The translations under genes and the position numbers were made by a program. Of a stretch of 64,000 nucleotides of DNA, positions 34,930 through 47,381 are shown one piece after another (within the stretch, counting starts at the first letter, position 1; every line of letters begins with the position of its first letter). Below the pieces are notes generated by a model that saw only the letters and a program-made list of their open reading frames with translations, was not told the DNA's origin and searched no databases. Source of the DNA: Cornus controversa (taxonomy: Eukaryota; Streptophyta; Magnoliopsida; Cornales; Cornaceae); the NCBI GenBank assembly GCA_026545225.1, contig CM048848.1, positions 24,840,806 to 24,904,805 of the forward strand, read 5' to 3'.

Positions 34930-36150
34930 TCAAGGATGTGGTGGTGACTGAGCATCCGGATCCAAGTTCGTCTGGCACATCAGTGCACGCAGTATCCTCC
35001 TCATCTCTAACTGATCCTGGCAAGTCTCACGATAGTGATTCACCATCTCGGTTCTCATAGCTCCAAACTGTGTGGAAACCTCAATTTGTAAGGTGCGAAA
35101 CTGGGTGGTCAACCCAGCAATCTGCCCCTCTAAATAATGGAAATCATGGCCACCAGCTTGTGCATGGACATTCTTTTTTGCTTCCATCTCCTCTGGATCC
35201 TCCACCGGTGGTGGTATATGTACAGGTTCCCTTCCCTGAACCAATCAAGACACTTCACCTGGCACAGCTATGACTCTTTGATACATATGAGATCAGCTCA
35301 AATTCTAGTTATGTGTGCCATAATGAATATCATGTGGGAAAGCAAGCTCGTCCTCATCGACTGCATATCCCTATGCAATGAGCAACTGATGAATGATAGT
35401 AGGGAATGGAAACTCCCAGTCACTTGCACTGCCCAGTGCCTTGGCCACAACCTTGGAATAAAATTTTTCAATCTGGCCAAGACAATCTGTGGGAATGATA
35501 GCCAATGCCCAAAATGTATGGCATATAAAGCTCTAAGGAACTCTTGATGCCTCTCAGTTTTATGTCCAATGGGACATATATTCTTGTACAAAACAGTATC
35601 AAGGAACCATAAATGACTTGGCATAGAAGACTTTGAAGCTACATTCCGCTTTGGCCCCGGAGAATTGGTTAGCACACAAACGTGCAACCAAATTACCTAC
35701 TGATAAATCATCGAGTAGAGGAGTGTAGATATTGGTCAAATCAGCTGGGCATTCATGAGGATAGCCCATGGCAATAGCAATCGAAGACATATCCACCTGA
35801 ACTCGCGTTCCATCTACTGAAGAAATAAGCACATCCCGCTCATCAGGTTGTGGCAATAAGTTATGATAAAAGACCTTAATGAGCCTCGGGTAGATAGTAG
35901 TAGATAGTGGAACAAAAATCGAAGCCGATCGACGATGAAGGATGTCAGAAATCCCCTATCGTGTCTCAAAAAATATAGCATATAGTTCGGAGATGTCAAA
36001 CGTCACTTCGAAATTCAAGGCTCTTGGATTGCATCTCTCATAAATTCTATCTCGGTGAGATCTTGAGGAAATGGGTGTTGGATCATGTCGTGCTCAGTGA
36101 GGATTGTGCGAGCTTGAAGCACCTTCGTGAATTGTTCTCTTTGGTGCCAT
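34930..36150 (-). pseudogene. Athila-3 copy II env-like ORF region
   Basis: Starts MAPKRTIH on the minus strand. It shows the same blocks as copy I: VDGTRVQVDMSSIAIAMGYP, LSVGNLVARLCANQFSG, SHLWFLDTVLYKNICPIGHK and ALYAIHFGHWLSFPQIVL. Further on come an acidic stretch and LEGQIAGLTTQFRTLQIEVS, which may be a coiled coil. A donor-like ATCAAA/GTAAGTG lies upstream in the leader. The function of the encoded protein family is unknown; the name env-like refers only to its position. Fossil; broken. Confidence 0.73.
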
Positions 36151-36589
36151 AGAAATAGAAAAAGCTTGGTTGAGGAACTAAATCAAACACTTAGTGTGCA
36201 TAATAAAAGTGTATCCTTCAACCACTACTTTAGACAATTTTTCCACCCCAAATTGAACAATTCAATACACCAATTATATCCCCCAAACTTGATCTTCAAA
36301 AGCCCTCACAAAGATTGCCACAATTTTGCAAAATAAAAACTTCACTTACTTTGATGTAGAACTTGAGAAAGTAAGAGTTTTCTTGAGAACTAGTGATCAT
36401 CAATCCAGTTTTGATGTTGATGTTGATGATGATCAATGATAAATACTTGTTCAAGAATCACCAATTGAAGAAAACTTATTCCCGATTGAAGTAGGAGTCA
36501 AATTGGAGCGCAAAGATGTCAAGGAAGCAAGTAGTAGCACCAAAGCTGGAGAGGGGGGGGCCTTATATAGCAAAAAAATTTGGGCAGCC

Positions 36590-36800
36590 CCTTTATGGGC
36601 CTGGGCGATCGATGCCCCTAGGGTTGGGTGATCGATCGCCCAGCTGGTTGGTCTCCCATGTTGAAAAATCATGGGGGCGATCGATCCCCCCTCAAATGGG
36701 CGATCGATCCCCCCTGTTGATGCCTGTTTGAGCCTCCATCGCCTAAGGTCGATCGGGACGTGTATTTTTGGAGTCTCTATCGCCCAAGGTTGATCGAGAA
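36590..36800. repeat. GATCGATC palindromic block in Athila-3 copy II
   Basis: Repeated GGGCGATCGATGCCCC, GGTGATCGATCGCCC, GGCGATCGATCCCCCCTC and GGGCGATCGATCCCCCCTG, with weaker versions to 36797. The core GATCGATC is palindromic. It occupies the same slot, pol to env-like ORF, as the arrays of Athila-1 and Athila-2. Confidence 0.85.
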
Positions 36801-36989
36801 CTCATTTTTTCACCCGTCTTGAGTCCAAAGACCTTGGTACACCTCTTGACATCCTCTGGAAGCAACTTATACATCAAAAACTCAAAGAAAACACATCAAA
36901 ACGTAACTAAAATTGAAAGAAATATTAAGAAAACTTAAACTAAAATTTAAAATCAAAGAAAACTAAGGAAATTAAAGGATAAAAATACA

Positions 36990-39720
36990 TACAAATCCTA
37001 CAATTTAACGTCCATAGGCGACGATCGATTCTCCGAAGGGATTGAGTCGGATAGACGGGATGCGTCAAGTCGACGGACTCTACGTCTCTTGTTTGCACAA
37101 ATCCTTCTACACAATGCTTCAACCTTTGCCCATTAACTTTATCATCAAAAATTCCAAACAATTGTTCATCCAAAAATGAGTCACCAATAGGTAATGCATC
37201 GATCACAGGCTCAGATTCAATCCGGGATAAATGATCCGCAACTATATTCTCTGTCCCCTTTTTATCCTTAATCTCCAAATTAAATTCTTGCAACAATAAA
37301 ATCCATTGAATAAGATGCAGTTTGGTTTCTTTTTTAGCCAATAAGTGTCTAAATGTCGCATGATCAGAGTAGACAACCACCTTAGACCCCAATAAATAGG
37401 AATGAAACTTGTCCAGGGCAAATACTACAGTTAGAAGCTCTTTCTCTATAGTTGTATAATTGAGTTAGGCATCAGAGAGAGTCTTACTAGCGTAATAGAT
37501 AACATATGGTCGTTTCTCTTCTCTTTGTCCCAACACTACTCTTACTGCATAATCAGAGGCATGACATATGATTTCAAAAGGTAGAGCCATTTTGGAGATT
37601 GCATGATTGGTGCAGAGGATAATAAAGACCGAACCTTCTCAAAAGCTTGCACACACTCTTCATCAAAGGAAAAGGAAACATCTTTAGATAACAAGTGGCA
37701 CAATGGTCGAGCAATTTTACTGAAATCCTTGATGAATTTTCTATAAAATCCAGTATGGCCTAAGAAATAACGAACTTGCTTCATCGAAGTTTGAGGAGGT
37801 AGAGTAGCAATTAGATTGATCTTTTCTTTATCAACTTCCATGCCTCTCTCTGAAACAATATGGCCCAACACAATACCCTTTTTCACCATGAAATGGTTTT
37901 TCTCCCAACTAAGTACCAAATTCCGTTCTTGACACCTTTGAAGCACAAGTGATAAATTGCTCAAACAATCTTCAAAGGAGGATCAAAAAATAGAGAAGTC
38001 ATCCATGAACACCTCCAAGAGTTTTTCCACCATATCAGAAAAGATGGCCATCATACACTTCTGGAATGTCGCCGGAGCATTACATAACCCAAATGGCATA
38101 TAAACGATAGGCAAAAGTACCAAAGGGACAAGTGAAAGTAGTCTTCTCTTGATCTTTTGGATCTATAGCTACTTGGTTATAACCAGAGTAGTCATCCAGA
38201 AAGAAATAATAGCTCTGACCAGCTAACCTTTCAAGTATTTGATCAAAGAATTGGAGAAGGAAGTGATCCTTCCTTGTCATAGAATTAAGCTTTCTGTAAT
38301 CAATGCAAACACGCCAACCTGTGGCAGTACGTTGTGGAACAAGCTCTCCCACAGAGTTAGGGACAATAGTAAAACCAAACTTCTTAGGAACCACTTGTGT
38401 TGGACTCACCTATGTGCTGTCAGAAATTAGATAAATTATACTTGCATCCAGTAACTTGACAACCTCTTTCTTTACTACCTCCTTCATATTGGGGTTCAAT
38501 CACCTCTGTGCCTCTCTAGATGGCTTACATCCTTCTTCCAAATAGATTTTGTGCATGCAAATCGAGGGATCAATGCCCTTAAGATCAGCAACACTCCACC
38601 CGATTGCTTCACGATGTTGATGTAAGACCTCTACTAAGCGCTTTTCTTGAGTTTCTATCAGATCAGAGGTAATGATAATAGGAAGAGTTCTCTGCGCCCC
38701 CAAAAATATATACTTCAACTTGTCAGGCAATGGCTTCAACTCTAATTGTGGATGGGACTCTAATGAAGGCACTAGGGGAGTGCTAGAGAGAGAAGAGAGT
38801 GTCTCAATTGGAATTCTCCATGGTGGAGTATTCTAAATAACATCCACTTCCAGCATGGAATTTACCTCTTTGCATAACTCTTCATCATAAATTGTCTCAT
38901 AGTCATAAAGAGACTTACATACCTCCAAGGAGTTTCAAGATACAGAGGATGAAACAAATTTCTCTACACATTCATCAATATCATCCATACAGAACACATC
39001 ACTCTGATCTGGAGGGTGTTGGATAGCATTGAACACATTAAGCTTGACATTCATGTTGCCAAATGAAATATCCATGATCCCCAACCTATAACTTATGCAA
39101 GCTTCGGCAGTAGCCAAGAAAGGTCGACCAAGGATCACTGGAATATGCCTTTTTGGTTTATGAACTGGCTCAATGTCAAGTACAATAAAATCAACTGGAA
39201 AGTAGAACTTGTCCACTTTAATGAGCACATCTTTAATGATCCCATGGGGTTGCTTTGTTGATCTGTCTGCAAATTACGACACCACTGAGGTAGGCTTCAG
39301 TTCTCCCAAGCCTAATTATAAGTACACTGAATAGGGTAGCAAATTCACACTTGCACCCAAATCAAGAAGAGCTTTATCAACATGGTGCTCCCCAATGATA
39401 CATGAGATAGTTGGGGCACCAAGATCTTTGAATTTGGGAGGAGTGCACTGCTGAATTATAGAACTCATTATTGTGGCAGCATCACTTCTTTGGCACATAA
39501 CTTTTAGAATGCCTTTTCTGAGTGCACAAGTCCTTCAAGAATTTAGCATAAGGAGGAATTTGCTTGATGGCATCAAGGAGTGCCAAATTAATCTTTACTT
39601 ATTGAAACACCTCCATCATGTCATGCAGCTTGTCCCCTTGCTTCCCCAATTTAGATGCTTCAAGAAAACATTGTGGGAAAGGAGCCTTGGGCTCATAAGG
39701 AATTTTAGCACTTGGACTTG
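36990..39720 (-). pseudogene. Athila-3 copy II protease-pol region
   Basis: Protease (PPKFKDLGAPTISCIIGEH, ALLDLGASVNLLPYSVY, GRPFLATAEACISYRLG), RT (WRVCIDYRKLNSMTRKDHF, FFLDDYSGYNQVAIDPKDQE, CPFGTFAYRL, IVLGHIVSERGMEVDKEKIN, VRYFLGHTGFYRKFIKDFSK), RNase H ([40 protein letters not shown]) and a short integrase-tail motif (VNGQRLKHC). All are typical Athila. Fossil; broken. Confidence 0.85.
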
Positions 39721-39725
39721 TGGTC

Positions 39726-41242
39726 TGTTCGAAGTGCAAAACGAGATAAAATAATATGTAATAGTGTCGTCGTTGTTTTACACTTCGACAAAAAAAAGAA
39801 TTTATAAAACCCTACAAATACTCTACTAGAATTAGTAAAGTGGTGAGTAGGGGTCGAACCCACAGAGACTGCATTGGTTGTGTTGTTAAGCTATCAAGAT
39901 CTTGTCTAATTTAATTGAAAGAGAATTTGTTTTGTTTTTAAATTAAGTTGATGAAATTAAATAACATAAATAAATGATGGATACTGGAGATAGAGGGTCC
40001 TGGGAATTGACTTCACCACTAACCTTCTGACAATGACAATTGTACTAATTTGGGACGTTTAATCTATGCATTCAGAAAAGAATGGCTACAAGCCAAATTC
40101 AATTCTATCAAGAGAATTCATTCAACATACAATTAAGCATAACTCGTCTTCGCTTAGCATGGCCTATACATCTGATTAACTAATGATATGATAACCCATC
40201 TTCGCTTAGTACGAATTATAAAAACTCTAAATTGAATGATATGTGAAAACTATTGTATAACCTGTCTTAACAAAATCACAGAAGTTGAAAAGACTAAACC
40301 CTAATCACTGCAAACTTGCATTCATTCTACAAGAACAAAATTAAATATGCAATAAATTCATTCAAATTAAAACTAACAGCACAGCTGTTGTTTATGTCTT
40401 GGTTATACAATCAATGCACAAAATAAATAATTCCCAAATTAATATACAAGCTAATACATTGAAAGATAGGTTAGGGTTACATCACTTCCCCGGAATGGTG
40501 TTTAGTTGTTCATGATCGGAGGTCCAAGCTTGAATGATGATGAAGTCGTCGTCGTCTTGCCCGTATCGTCACGAATCGCCTCTATATATCTCTCTCTGCT
40601 TCCCCCCTCCAGAATACCCTAGTTTTTCTTCGTTTCCTCCTTTTTACTTTGCGAAAACAAACCAACGGGACACCTGGCCTACCCAAAGTGGCAAGTGCGC
40701 ATAATAAAATGGCACTTGCTCCTCACAAAGTGGCATTTGCGCCCAAAAAGTGGCAGCTGCGCAAATAGGGCAGAAAGTTGATGAAAACGTCCGTTTTAGG
40801 AAATTTTCGTGAAATATGAAATTGTGCAGAATTGAATTTCCTTCAACCCACGCGGAGTTTGGGTCATTTTGACAATCGTGTACGGAGTTGTGGTCTGAAT
40901 ACCAACACGGGTCCAGGACTTTTTAGGCCTGAATTGGCCCAATCTTCTATGCGAATGGGCCCGTGCTCCTTTTCTTCATTTAAATTCATTTTCAGCCCAT
41001 TTCTTTAGTCCATTTAGTTTGGATTTTCAATATAAACATATCTCTAATGGGCCAAGCTTCAGTGATAACTAAATGAGCACCATTTGTAGCCCGATTTCAC
41101 CATTCCTAATCAGAATTACCCTTAATCACCTACAATCATAAAAATATTAAAATTATTAATAAAAAATATGAAATAAATATTACTAAGACACTAATTCATA
41201 TAATTTTAAGGGCATTGAATATGCAATATTCATTACTTATCA
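39726..41242 (-). mobile_element. Solo LTR of an Athila-related family, with target duplication
   Basis: A 1517-base solo LTR on the minus strand, starting TGATAAGTAATGAATATTGC and ending CACTTCGAACA. It is flanked on both sides by the identical five bases TGGTC (39721-39725 and 41243-41247), a perfect target-site duplication. The first 80 bases resemble the Athila-3 LTR start. A TATA-like TATATAG stands near 40590. No internal element sequence is present, as expected after recombination between two LTRs. Confidence 0.92.
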
Positions 41243-41249
41243 TGGTCAC

Positions 41250-42712
41250 TTTTTCTTCTTCTTTCTTCTCACCCACCTTATTATGAATTATTTTCCCACT
41301 CCTCAAAGTGGTAATAGCTTGAACTTGCTCTTGGTGTGGGTTGCTTGTGGAAGCTTGCAGCCTTCTTGGATTAGCAATTGGTTGACTAGGGAGCTTCTCT
41401 TCTTCTCTTCTACTCAATGAAGTAGCAAGCTGTCCAAATTGAGATTCCAATTTGGCAATAGATTGAGAATGAAAGTGCACTAACTGAACTATGGATTGCA
41501 CTGTTGCTGCAGTAGCTTGCACTGTCTCTATAATGGATTCAAGCTTGTCAAATTTTGATAAGGTGAGTGTCAGCTTGTCTTCAATAGTAAAAATTCTTTG
41601 TGCCATAGGAACTTGTGTTTGATATTACTTTTGAGGTACAAAATTCCCAGGTTGATATGATGGTTGCATTGCTACCCCTTGGTTACTGTAAGAAAAACCA
41701 GGATGATTCCTCTATATAGGATTATAAGTATTGCCTCGTGAAGGATTCATTGGTCCAGTGAATATAGTTTGGACTTGCTCATGTTGAACATCAGAAAATT
41801 GCCCCATCAAAGGATAATTGTTCACATTATGCATAGGGCAAGAGCAAAATTCACAAGGGCCTAGCAATTAAGGATTTGAAGTAGAAGGTGTTTGATTGAC
41901 AGCCATAATTGCTGCTACCTTCTGTGCAATTAGATCAATGTCGGTTGGCATAACTTCTGAAGCACCAACCTCAAAAATCCCATCAGTTTTCCTTGTAGTG
42001 GCAGGTTTGCTAGAACGAGTAGAAAATACATGTTGTAGAAAGTTGTCACTAAGATTTTCAAATAAGGTCCATGCCTCTTCTTCACTCTTCAACATAAAAG
42101 TACCTCCACAAGAGGCATCAACCATTTGTCTATTGGCTTCTGTCAGCCCTTCATGAAAACTCTGCACTAGTTGCCACTTAGGAACTTGATGATGAGGACA
42201 CTTCTTAAGAAGGTCCTTGAATCTTTTTCATGTCTCATAAAATTGTTCCCCCTCATGTTGGGAGAAACCAGTGATAGCACGTCTGAATTGATTGGTCTTC
42301 CCTATCGGAAAATACTTCTTGAGAAACTCATGTTACATCTGAGTCCAGGTCATGATAGAACCTGCCGGTAGAGAATTGAACCAATACTTTGCTTTATCTT
42401 TTAGGGAGAATGGTAAAAGTCTCATTTTGAAAGCATCTTCAGAGAAGTTGTGAATTTTAGTAGTTGAGCATACTTCAATGAATTTATCTAGATGTTTGTT
42501 AGGGTCTTCTTGAGTCAGCCCAAAATAGGATGGTAGCATCTGAATAATGCTGGACTTGATCTTATAATTCTGTACTGTGACATTGGGCAGTTGAAAACCA
42601 GCTGGTGAAGTGTATGTCTCAGGAACATAGTAGCCCCTAAGCAATCTAGCCCTTTCTCCAGCAACATTAGGAACAAGATTGTCATTCCTTTCTTCCTCCA
42701 TGTCTTCAATTA
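41250..42712 (-). pseudogene. Athila-3 copy II gag region
   Basis: Gag blocks in order: RLLRGYYVPETYTSPAGFQL, LTQEDPNKHLDKFIEVCSTT, MRLLPFSLKDKAKYWFNSLP, SFHEGLTEANRQMVDASCGG, SKFDKLESIIETVQATAATV (a heptad-like segment), IAKLESQFGQLATSLSRREE and QAITTLRSGKIIHNKVGEKK. This matches Athila-1 gag block for block. Fossil; broken. Confidence 0.83.
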
Positions 42713-42948
42713 ATTCTTCCTCTTACACAATGGTATCAACAGGGATGTTCCTATGTTGTCTAATAGTACGTTCAGGCTCAGGATCAAGAGGTATCAAAGG
42801 ATCATCCACAGAATGACGACCTTGCATATATTAGCAAAAAGCACATCAAAAGAAAACAAAAACAAAATTAAAAAAAAAGATAAAAATTTCCTAAACTAAA
42901 AATCCAATTAAAATTAAATTTGTAAAATCTAATCAATCAAATAGATAA

Positions 42949-42966
42949 TCCCCGACAACGGCGCCA
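42949..42966 (-). promoter_or_regulatory. Primer binding site, tRNA-Asp type
   Basis: On the minus strand TGGCGCCGTTGTCGGGGA, the Athila-group primer site attributed to tRNA-Asp, lies 12 bases inside the LTR end. Confidence 0.85.
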
Positions 42967-42978
42967 AAAATTTATTCG

Positions 42979-44355
42979 TGTGTAAGTGCGTCTCAAATTA
43001 TAATTATCACACTTCGCAATAGATTAATTCCTTGCAGAATAGGGCTATCGAAAGGGGTGTCGAACCTCAAGGATTCTGGTCTGATGAGTTAGAGTACGGA
43101 ATTAATTCTAATTAAATTTAAGAGAAAAGAATTCTGATTTTTTTATTTAAACTAACTAAAAAGCAAATTAAAATAAATCAAAGGAAATAGAGAGTGTGAA
43201 TAATATGAGATAAATCTAGGGTATTTGACTTCACCACTAACTCCACAATCAATGGTCAATTGAATTAACTATGGGGAATTACATCATGCATTAGTGGTGT
43301 TGTTGGCTACAAGCTCACCTTCATCCATCAAGAAGATAACATATGATTAAGGCTAAGTCATGGACTATCTTCGATTGGCAAGGGCCATCTGCCTAACTAC
43401 TCTAATCTACGGTGCAGTATGGTTTATCTTCTCTAGGCATAATCCATTAAAGTTTTTAATGATATATTCAGTGATTCCCATTGTGTAATAATCGCTCTCA
43501 TGATCACAGAAAATAAGAGAGATTGAGTTCAATAACAACAACCAAATATCTAAGACAAGATAAGAAATCAATGAAACTGAATTTATAAGACTTGTATTGC
43601 TCAATTCTATAATAAGAATCCTCTCCATTACACAATCTATGCATAAACATAAAGGTCCCCAATAATTAAAACAATCAAACCATTGATGCTTTGTTAGGGC
43701 TACATCAAAACCCTAGTGGATGAACTAGCCGCTCATGGTAGAAGAAGAAGTTTCAGTGATTGAGGAAGAAGGCATCATCTTCATGAATTGTGCGTAGGAC
43801 TTTGTTCTCTAATGGTCTGCAAAGTATGTCTTCTTTTCTGTCCAAAGGCTCTCTAAGACTCTCCAAATCTCTCTCCAATCAGCCTTCCAATTCTTCACTT
43901 TATGCCCCAAGAGAATACACCAAAGTCCTAATCCAATTAGGAATTAATTAGGTTTTCCCGTAGCACTAATCAAGTGGGTTTTTTCCTGCTGACGTTCGGC
44001 CTAACTTTTAACATTTTTGGTCCATTTTCCAAAACGGGATTAAGACTGTATTAAGTGTAGATTGGGGCTTCAGGCTCGTAACCTTCTTAAGTAGCTGTAA
44101 TTCTCTTGGACCTCTTCCTTGGGTTGATTTGAGTTTAAATAAATATTTGAATGGATCCATTTGATGTAGGCTTCCTCTAACCATCTTGCGTGTCATCTTT
44201 AAAAGCCTAGAATCATGGTTTTAACTGAAATAATCATTAAGGCCCTAAAAATACAAAAAACACTAAAACGAAGTAAAATAACAAAATAATCTATCACTAA
44301 GAGAATAAAATACATAAGTTAAGAGGTTAGAATGCGTAACATTCAACGCCTATCA
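42979..44355 (-). repeat. 5' LTR of Athila-3 copy II
   Basis: On the minus strand it starts TGATAGGCGTTGAATG and ends CACTTACACA. Its central part matches 8547-9706 and 12551-13510 (for example TGGATGAACTAGCCGCTCAT). This full copy is what reveals that 8547 lies inside an LTR. Confidence 0.85.
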
Positions 44356-44764
44356 CATATACATTGTTCCTAACACAAAAACCTCCCATATAAATTGGTT
44401 GAGCAACTATCAAATGCAACTTAGCATTATAAGAAAACCAATAACTATATTTTATTCAGGTACCTGGCCTGCAACTGTGTTCCTACTTATTTAAACTATA
44501 TTGAAGCACATTACAACTACAAAAGACCTTTTAATTAACTCGTATACATCTCATATGCTCTTAAAAATCAGTAGTACATACACAATGGAGTTTCAAATAC
44601 ATACTCAATGGGTTTAAATTCTAAAGGAATTAAAGAACGCCCATGTATACCTTATTGTGGTCGGATCAGAATTAAATGTCCTTGACTCGTGCATCTATGT
44701 GTACCAATTTTTATATCTTGTCAATTCCCTCATTTATAGCATAAACTTTTCCTGAACTTCAGCC
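44356..44764. other. Flank between Athila-3 and the XBAT31-like exons
   Basis: Unique-looking A/T-rich DNA. It may include the degraded end of the XBAT31-like gene (the C-terminus and 3' UTR would fall here on the minus strand), but no clear coding signal is seen. Confidence 0.4.
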
Positions 44765-47287
44765 ATTCATCCTCCCAAATGAGCTCATGGCTTACAAACT
44801 CTTGAAGCTGCTGATGCCCTCACTAATGTTAAAAGACTTTCTAGATCTAGTTGGCCTTGAGGAACTGAATTGTAGTTCTCTACATACTCTTGTTTGTTTT
44901 GACCTTGGCAACAACTAGTTGGGTAATGTTGCCTTGACAAAAAAGGTAAATTGGGGCCTTTGGACAAGCAGAGGCAGAGTTTGGTTTGTTGTGACAGTAT
45001 AGAGCTATAGTGCAAGAGGCACACACCTGGTGACCACATTTTTTAACCTCAATTGTGCAGACCTGATCAAAGCAGATGTAGCATAACTCAACATCGTTAG
45101 CTTGTCAATAAGTACTATTCCAAGTGAATAACAAGGTGTATACTTTGAAGATTGATAGGAAAAGCATAACGCAAATTTAAAGAAAAGTTAAGCAGAAGGT
45201 ATAATCTGGAAAAGTAGATGCATAGTTTGAAGATATGTAGGAAATACGATCGGGATAGTTATAGATTTAAAGAGAAGTTAACTTTTTTAAATAAATAAAA
45301 AAATTGCAAAACTCTTTTCTTTGTTTTTTTTTTCCGTTTACAATTCATTATCTTAACAAAAACTATAACCAAAGGATGTTTAAAAATGTCAGTAGCTCTG
45401 GTGAGGTAATGATCCATATGCTTCCTTGTGTGGTGGATGCATTTCTCTCAAAGCTGAGCAAGATAGTAGGAACAATTTCTTTTCAAATTCTTAAGGTCTC
45501 AACGTTCTCATTTTGTGGCCAGGATAAACATTTATAACAAGTCCAATTGTGTTTATTGTTCTTGTCAACCTAATTTTAGTTAGAAACCTATTTGAAGTGT
45601 TTACAATTGTCGACAAAAATAATAGCTTTGTTGTGATTAAGAAAAAAAAAATTGATCAGGTAGAGAAATTTATAGTAAATTGGCCAAACCAAGTAAATGG
45701 CTAAGGTTTAAATAAATATAAGTTATAATATATATTTACAAAATGCTTGTGAGATCAGAATAGGGCAAAGATAACAGCTCTTCTATCCATAAAATAACAG
45801 TTGATCAGAATAGGGCAAAGATGGTTAATCAAACAGCATTTTAACACAAGGAATACACAAAAATACCAATGCTATCAAACAAAAATTCATGCATATTGCA
45901 TTAACAAGTTCTACCTGGATGGAGGTTCTACTTCTATTAGAATCTGAAGTAGTGACAAGACTACAGAGATTGTTAATTTTCATCTGCTGCTCAATTATAC
46001 ATTGATCTCATTTTTTTATGGGATTTCCTCTCCTCCTCCAGCTCTATAGCAAGCTTCTCATGCTCTAGTTCATACTGAGAATTGAATAGTAAGAAAATAA
46101 ATTCATGCAATGAAAAGGCTGACTTAACTTGTGCTTGATGCACAAGATAATGGCCCTTCTACATAAGGAAAAAACAACAATCTACCTTGAGCATGTCATT
46201 TCATAGCTTCAAGATCTCCTGCTCCAGCACCTCAGCACAAGATCCCTAAACAAAAACTCTACCACATTTTATTGATTCTTAGCCTCATTGGTGTGAAGTA
46301 AAAAAGATATGAACATCACTTGAAGTTTGTTACGCAGTTCCACTATCTCTAGTTTTTGTCGCTTCAACAAGGCAGCATCTGTTAAAATCTACAATAAATT
46401 CAACCATAATTAGTAATACCATCACATTTAAATGGAAGAAGTAACCATAAAAAGAAAAATAACTCCAAATTGCTGGTTGAGGGAAGATGCCTAATCATTA
46501 TAGCACAACTACTTATAACAAAAAGAGAGAGAGAGAGAGATGCTATACTATAATCAAGCTACAAGTAGGTGTATCAGGTTATCATATTTTAATTATATTA
46601 TATATTGAAAACGAAGAGAATGTGAGTTTTGAGCTCTACACAACAAGTTTAATATCAGAGCAAATATTTATGCCTAACATCCTATGAATGCATATCAAAA
46701 CATTAAGAAAAATTGGAACAAGATTCCCTTAATTGCACATCCTATAGCTGGAGAACAAAAGTTGCAATATAATTATAAACAACTAGAAAATTTTGGAAGC
46801 CATTTCCATTTGCTATGGATTCACAACAATTTAAATCATAATTGAGGTCAACAGTTGTGATACTATATTTCTGCCAAACACATATCCCATGTAAAGGAAC
46901 ATAGCTAGTGTAGTATATAATGTGTGCATACACACACACACACACACACACACAAGAGGAAAAGACATACTGATTTAAGTCTACATGGTCATAAGAATTT
47001 AAACCAGAAACTAAAAACTTTAGAATACCTCAGACATGTCATTGCCAGCCTCAAAACCAAAGTGCAAAGATGATAGAAGTGAGTAGATTGTCTCCTTGAA
47101 TATGGCTTTTTCCCTATCCTTGTTTGCCTCTATTAAGGCTTTCTCTAACAAAGCTTTTGCTTCTGGATTGAGCTTAGAAAATAACTTCAACGGTGATGGC
47201 CAGACAAGAAGCTCTAAAGATGAAGGGTTCAACAATGATGCACATGCTCCAAGCTTGTGCTTCAGGGCAACCATGTAAGGCATTCTC
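44765..47287 (-). pseudogene. XBAT31: XBAT31-like RING/ankyrin E3 ligase, two exons of a broken host gene
   Basis: XBAT31-type proteins are plant ubiquitin ligases with N-terminal ankyrin repeats and a C-terminal RING. One exon (47029-47287) reads RMPYMVALKHKLGACASLL, NPSSLELLVWPSPLKL and KALLEKALIEANKDREKAIF. It has an acceptor TTGCAG and a donor GAG/GTATTC and corresponds to the linker after the ankyrin repeats. The next exon (about 44765-45098) carries the RING: ELCYICFDQVCTIEV, KCGHQVCASC and CHNKPNSASACPKAP. Its last CxxC is altered (YLFC, so one zinc ligand is Tyr), and a stop follows NKSM. SRKSFNISEGISSFKSL and SSFGRMNG continue the homology beyond. The ankyrin exons are absent; they may lie beyond the CACTA insertion or never have been here. 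The intron holds kinesin exons. Confidence 0.8.
45913..46388 (-). pseudogene. Kinesin-7 fragment, three exons inside the XBAT31-like intron
   Basis: Three minus-strand exons in correct order with GT/AG borders. At 46320-46388: ILTDAALLKRQKLEI and VELRNKLQ. At 46186-46244: GSCAEVLEQEILKL then NDMLK, with a TGA where the family has Arg. At 45913 to about 46074: YELEHEKLAIELEEERKSHK then QCIIEQQMKINNLCSLVTTS, with a one-base shift in an A7 run between them. This is the coiled-coil neck/stalk region of plant CENP-E-type kinesin-7 (microtubule motor); the motor domain is absent. Introns are retained, so the fragment came by DNA-level capture or duplication, not by retroposition. Confidence 0.8.
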
Positions 47288-47381
47288 CTGCAAAGTACCC
47301 ATCGATAATGATAAGTTTTACTTGCAAATGTTCACAATTGACAACTTTTGTCATCAATTACACACAGGAGAAACCTCCCAC

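Larger units (their letters stand above)
33385..44355 (-). mobile_element. Athila-3 copy II: the larger Athila-3 copy, broken
   Basis: Minus-strand Athila element. From its 5' end it has an LTR (42979-44355), a tRNA-Asp-type primer site, gag, protease, RT, RNase H, an integrase tail, a palindromic block, an env-like ORF and a 3' untranslated region that reaches the Tekay element. A solo LTR of a related family interrupts the region between gag and protease. Same family as Athila-3 copy I by LTR and env-like similarity. Broken in several places. LTR-based dating is not possible because the second LTR is not seen. Confidence 0.87.

Noticed and set aside
44765-47287. An intact XBAT31 gene or an XBAT31-kinesin fusion gene
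   Set aside because: The RING lacks one zinc ligand and is followed by a stop, ankyrin exons are missing, and the kinesin exons carry a stop and a shift.
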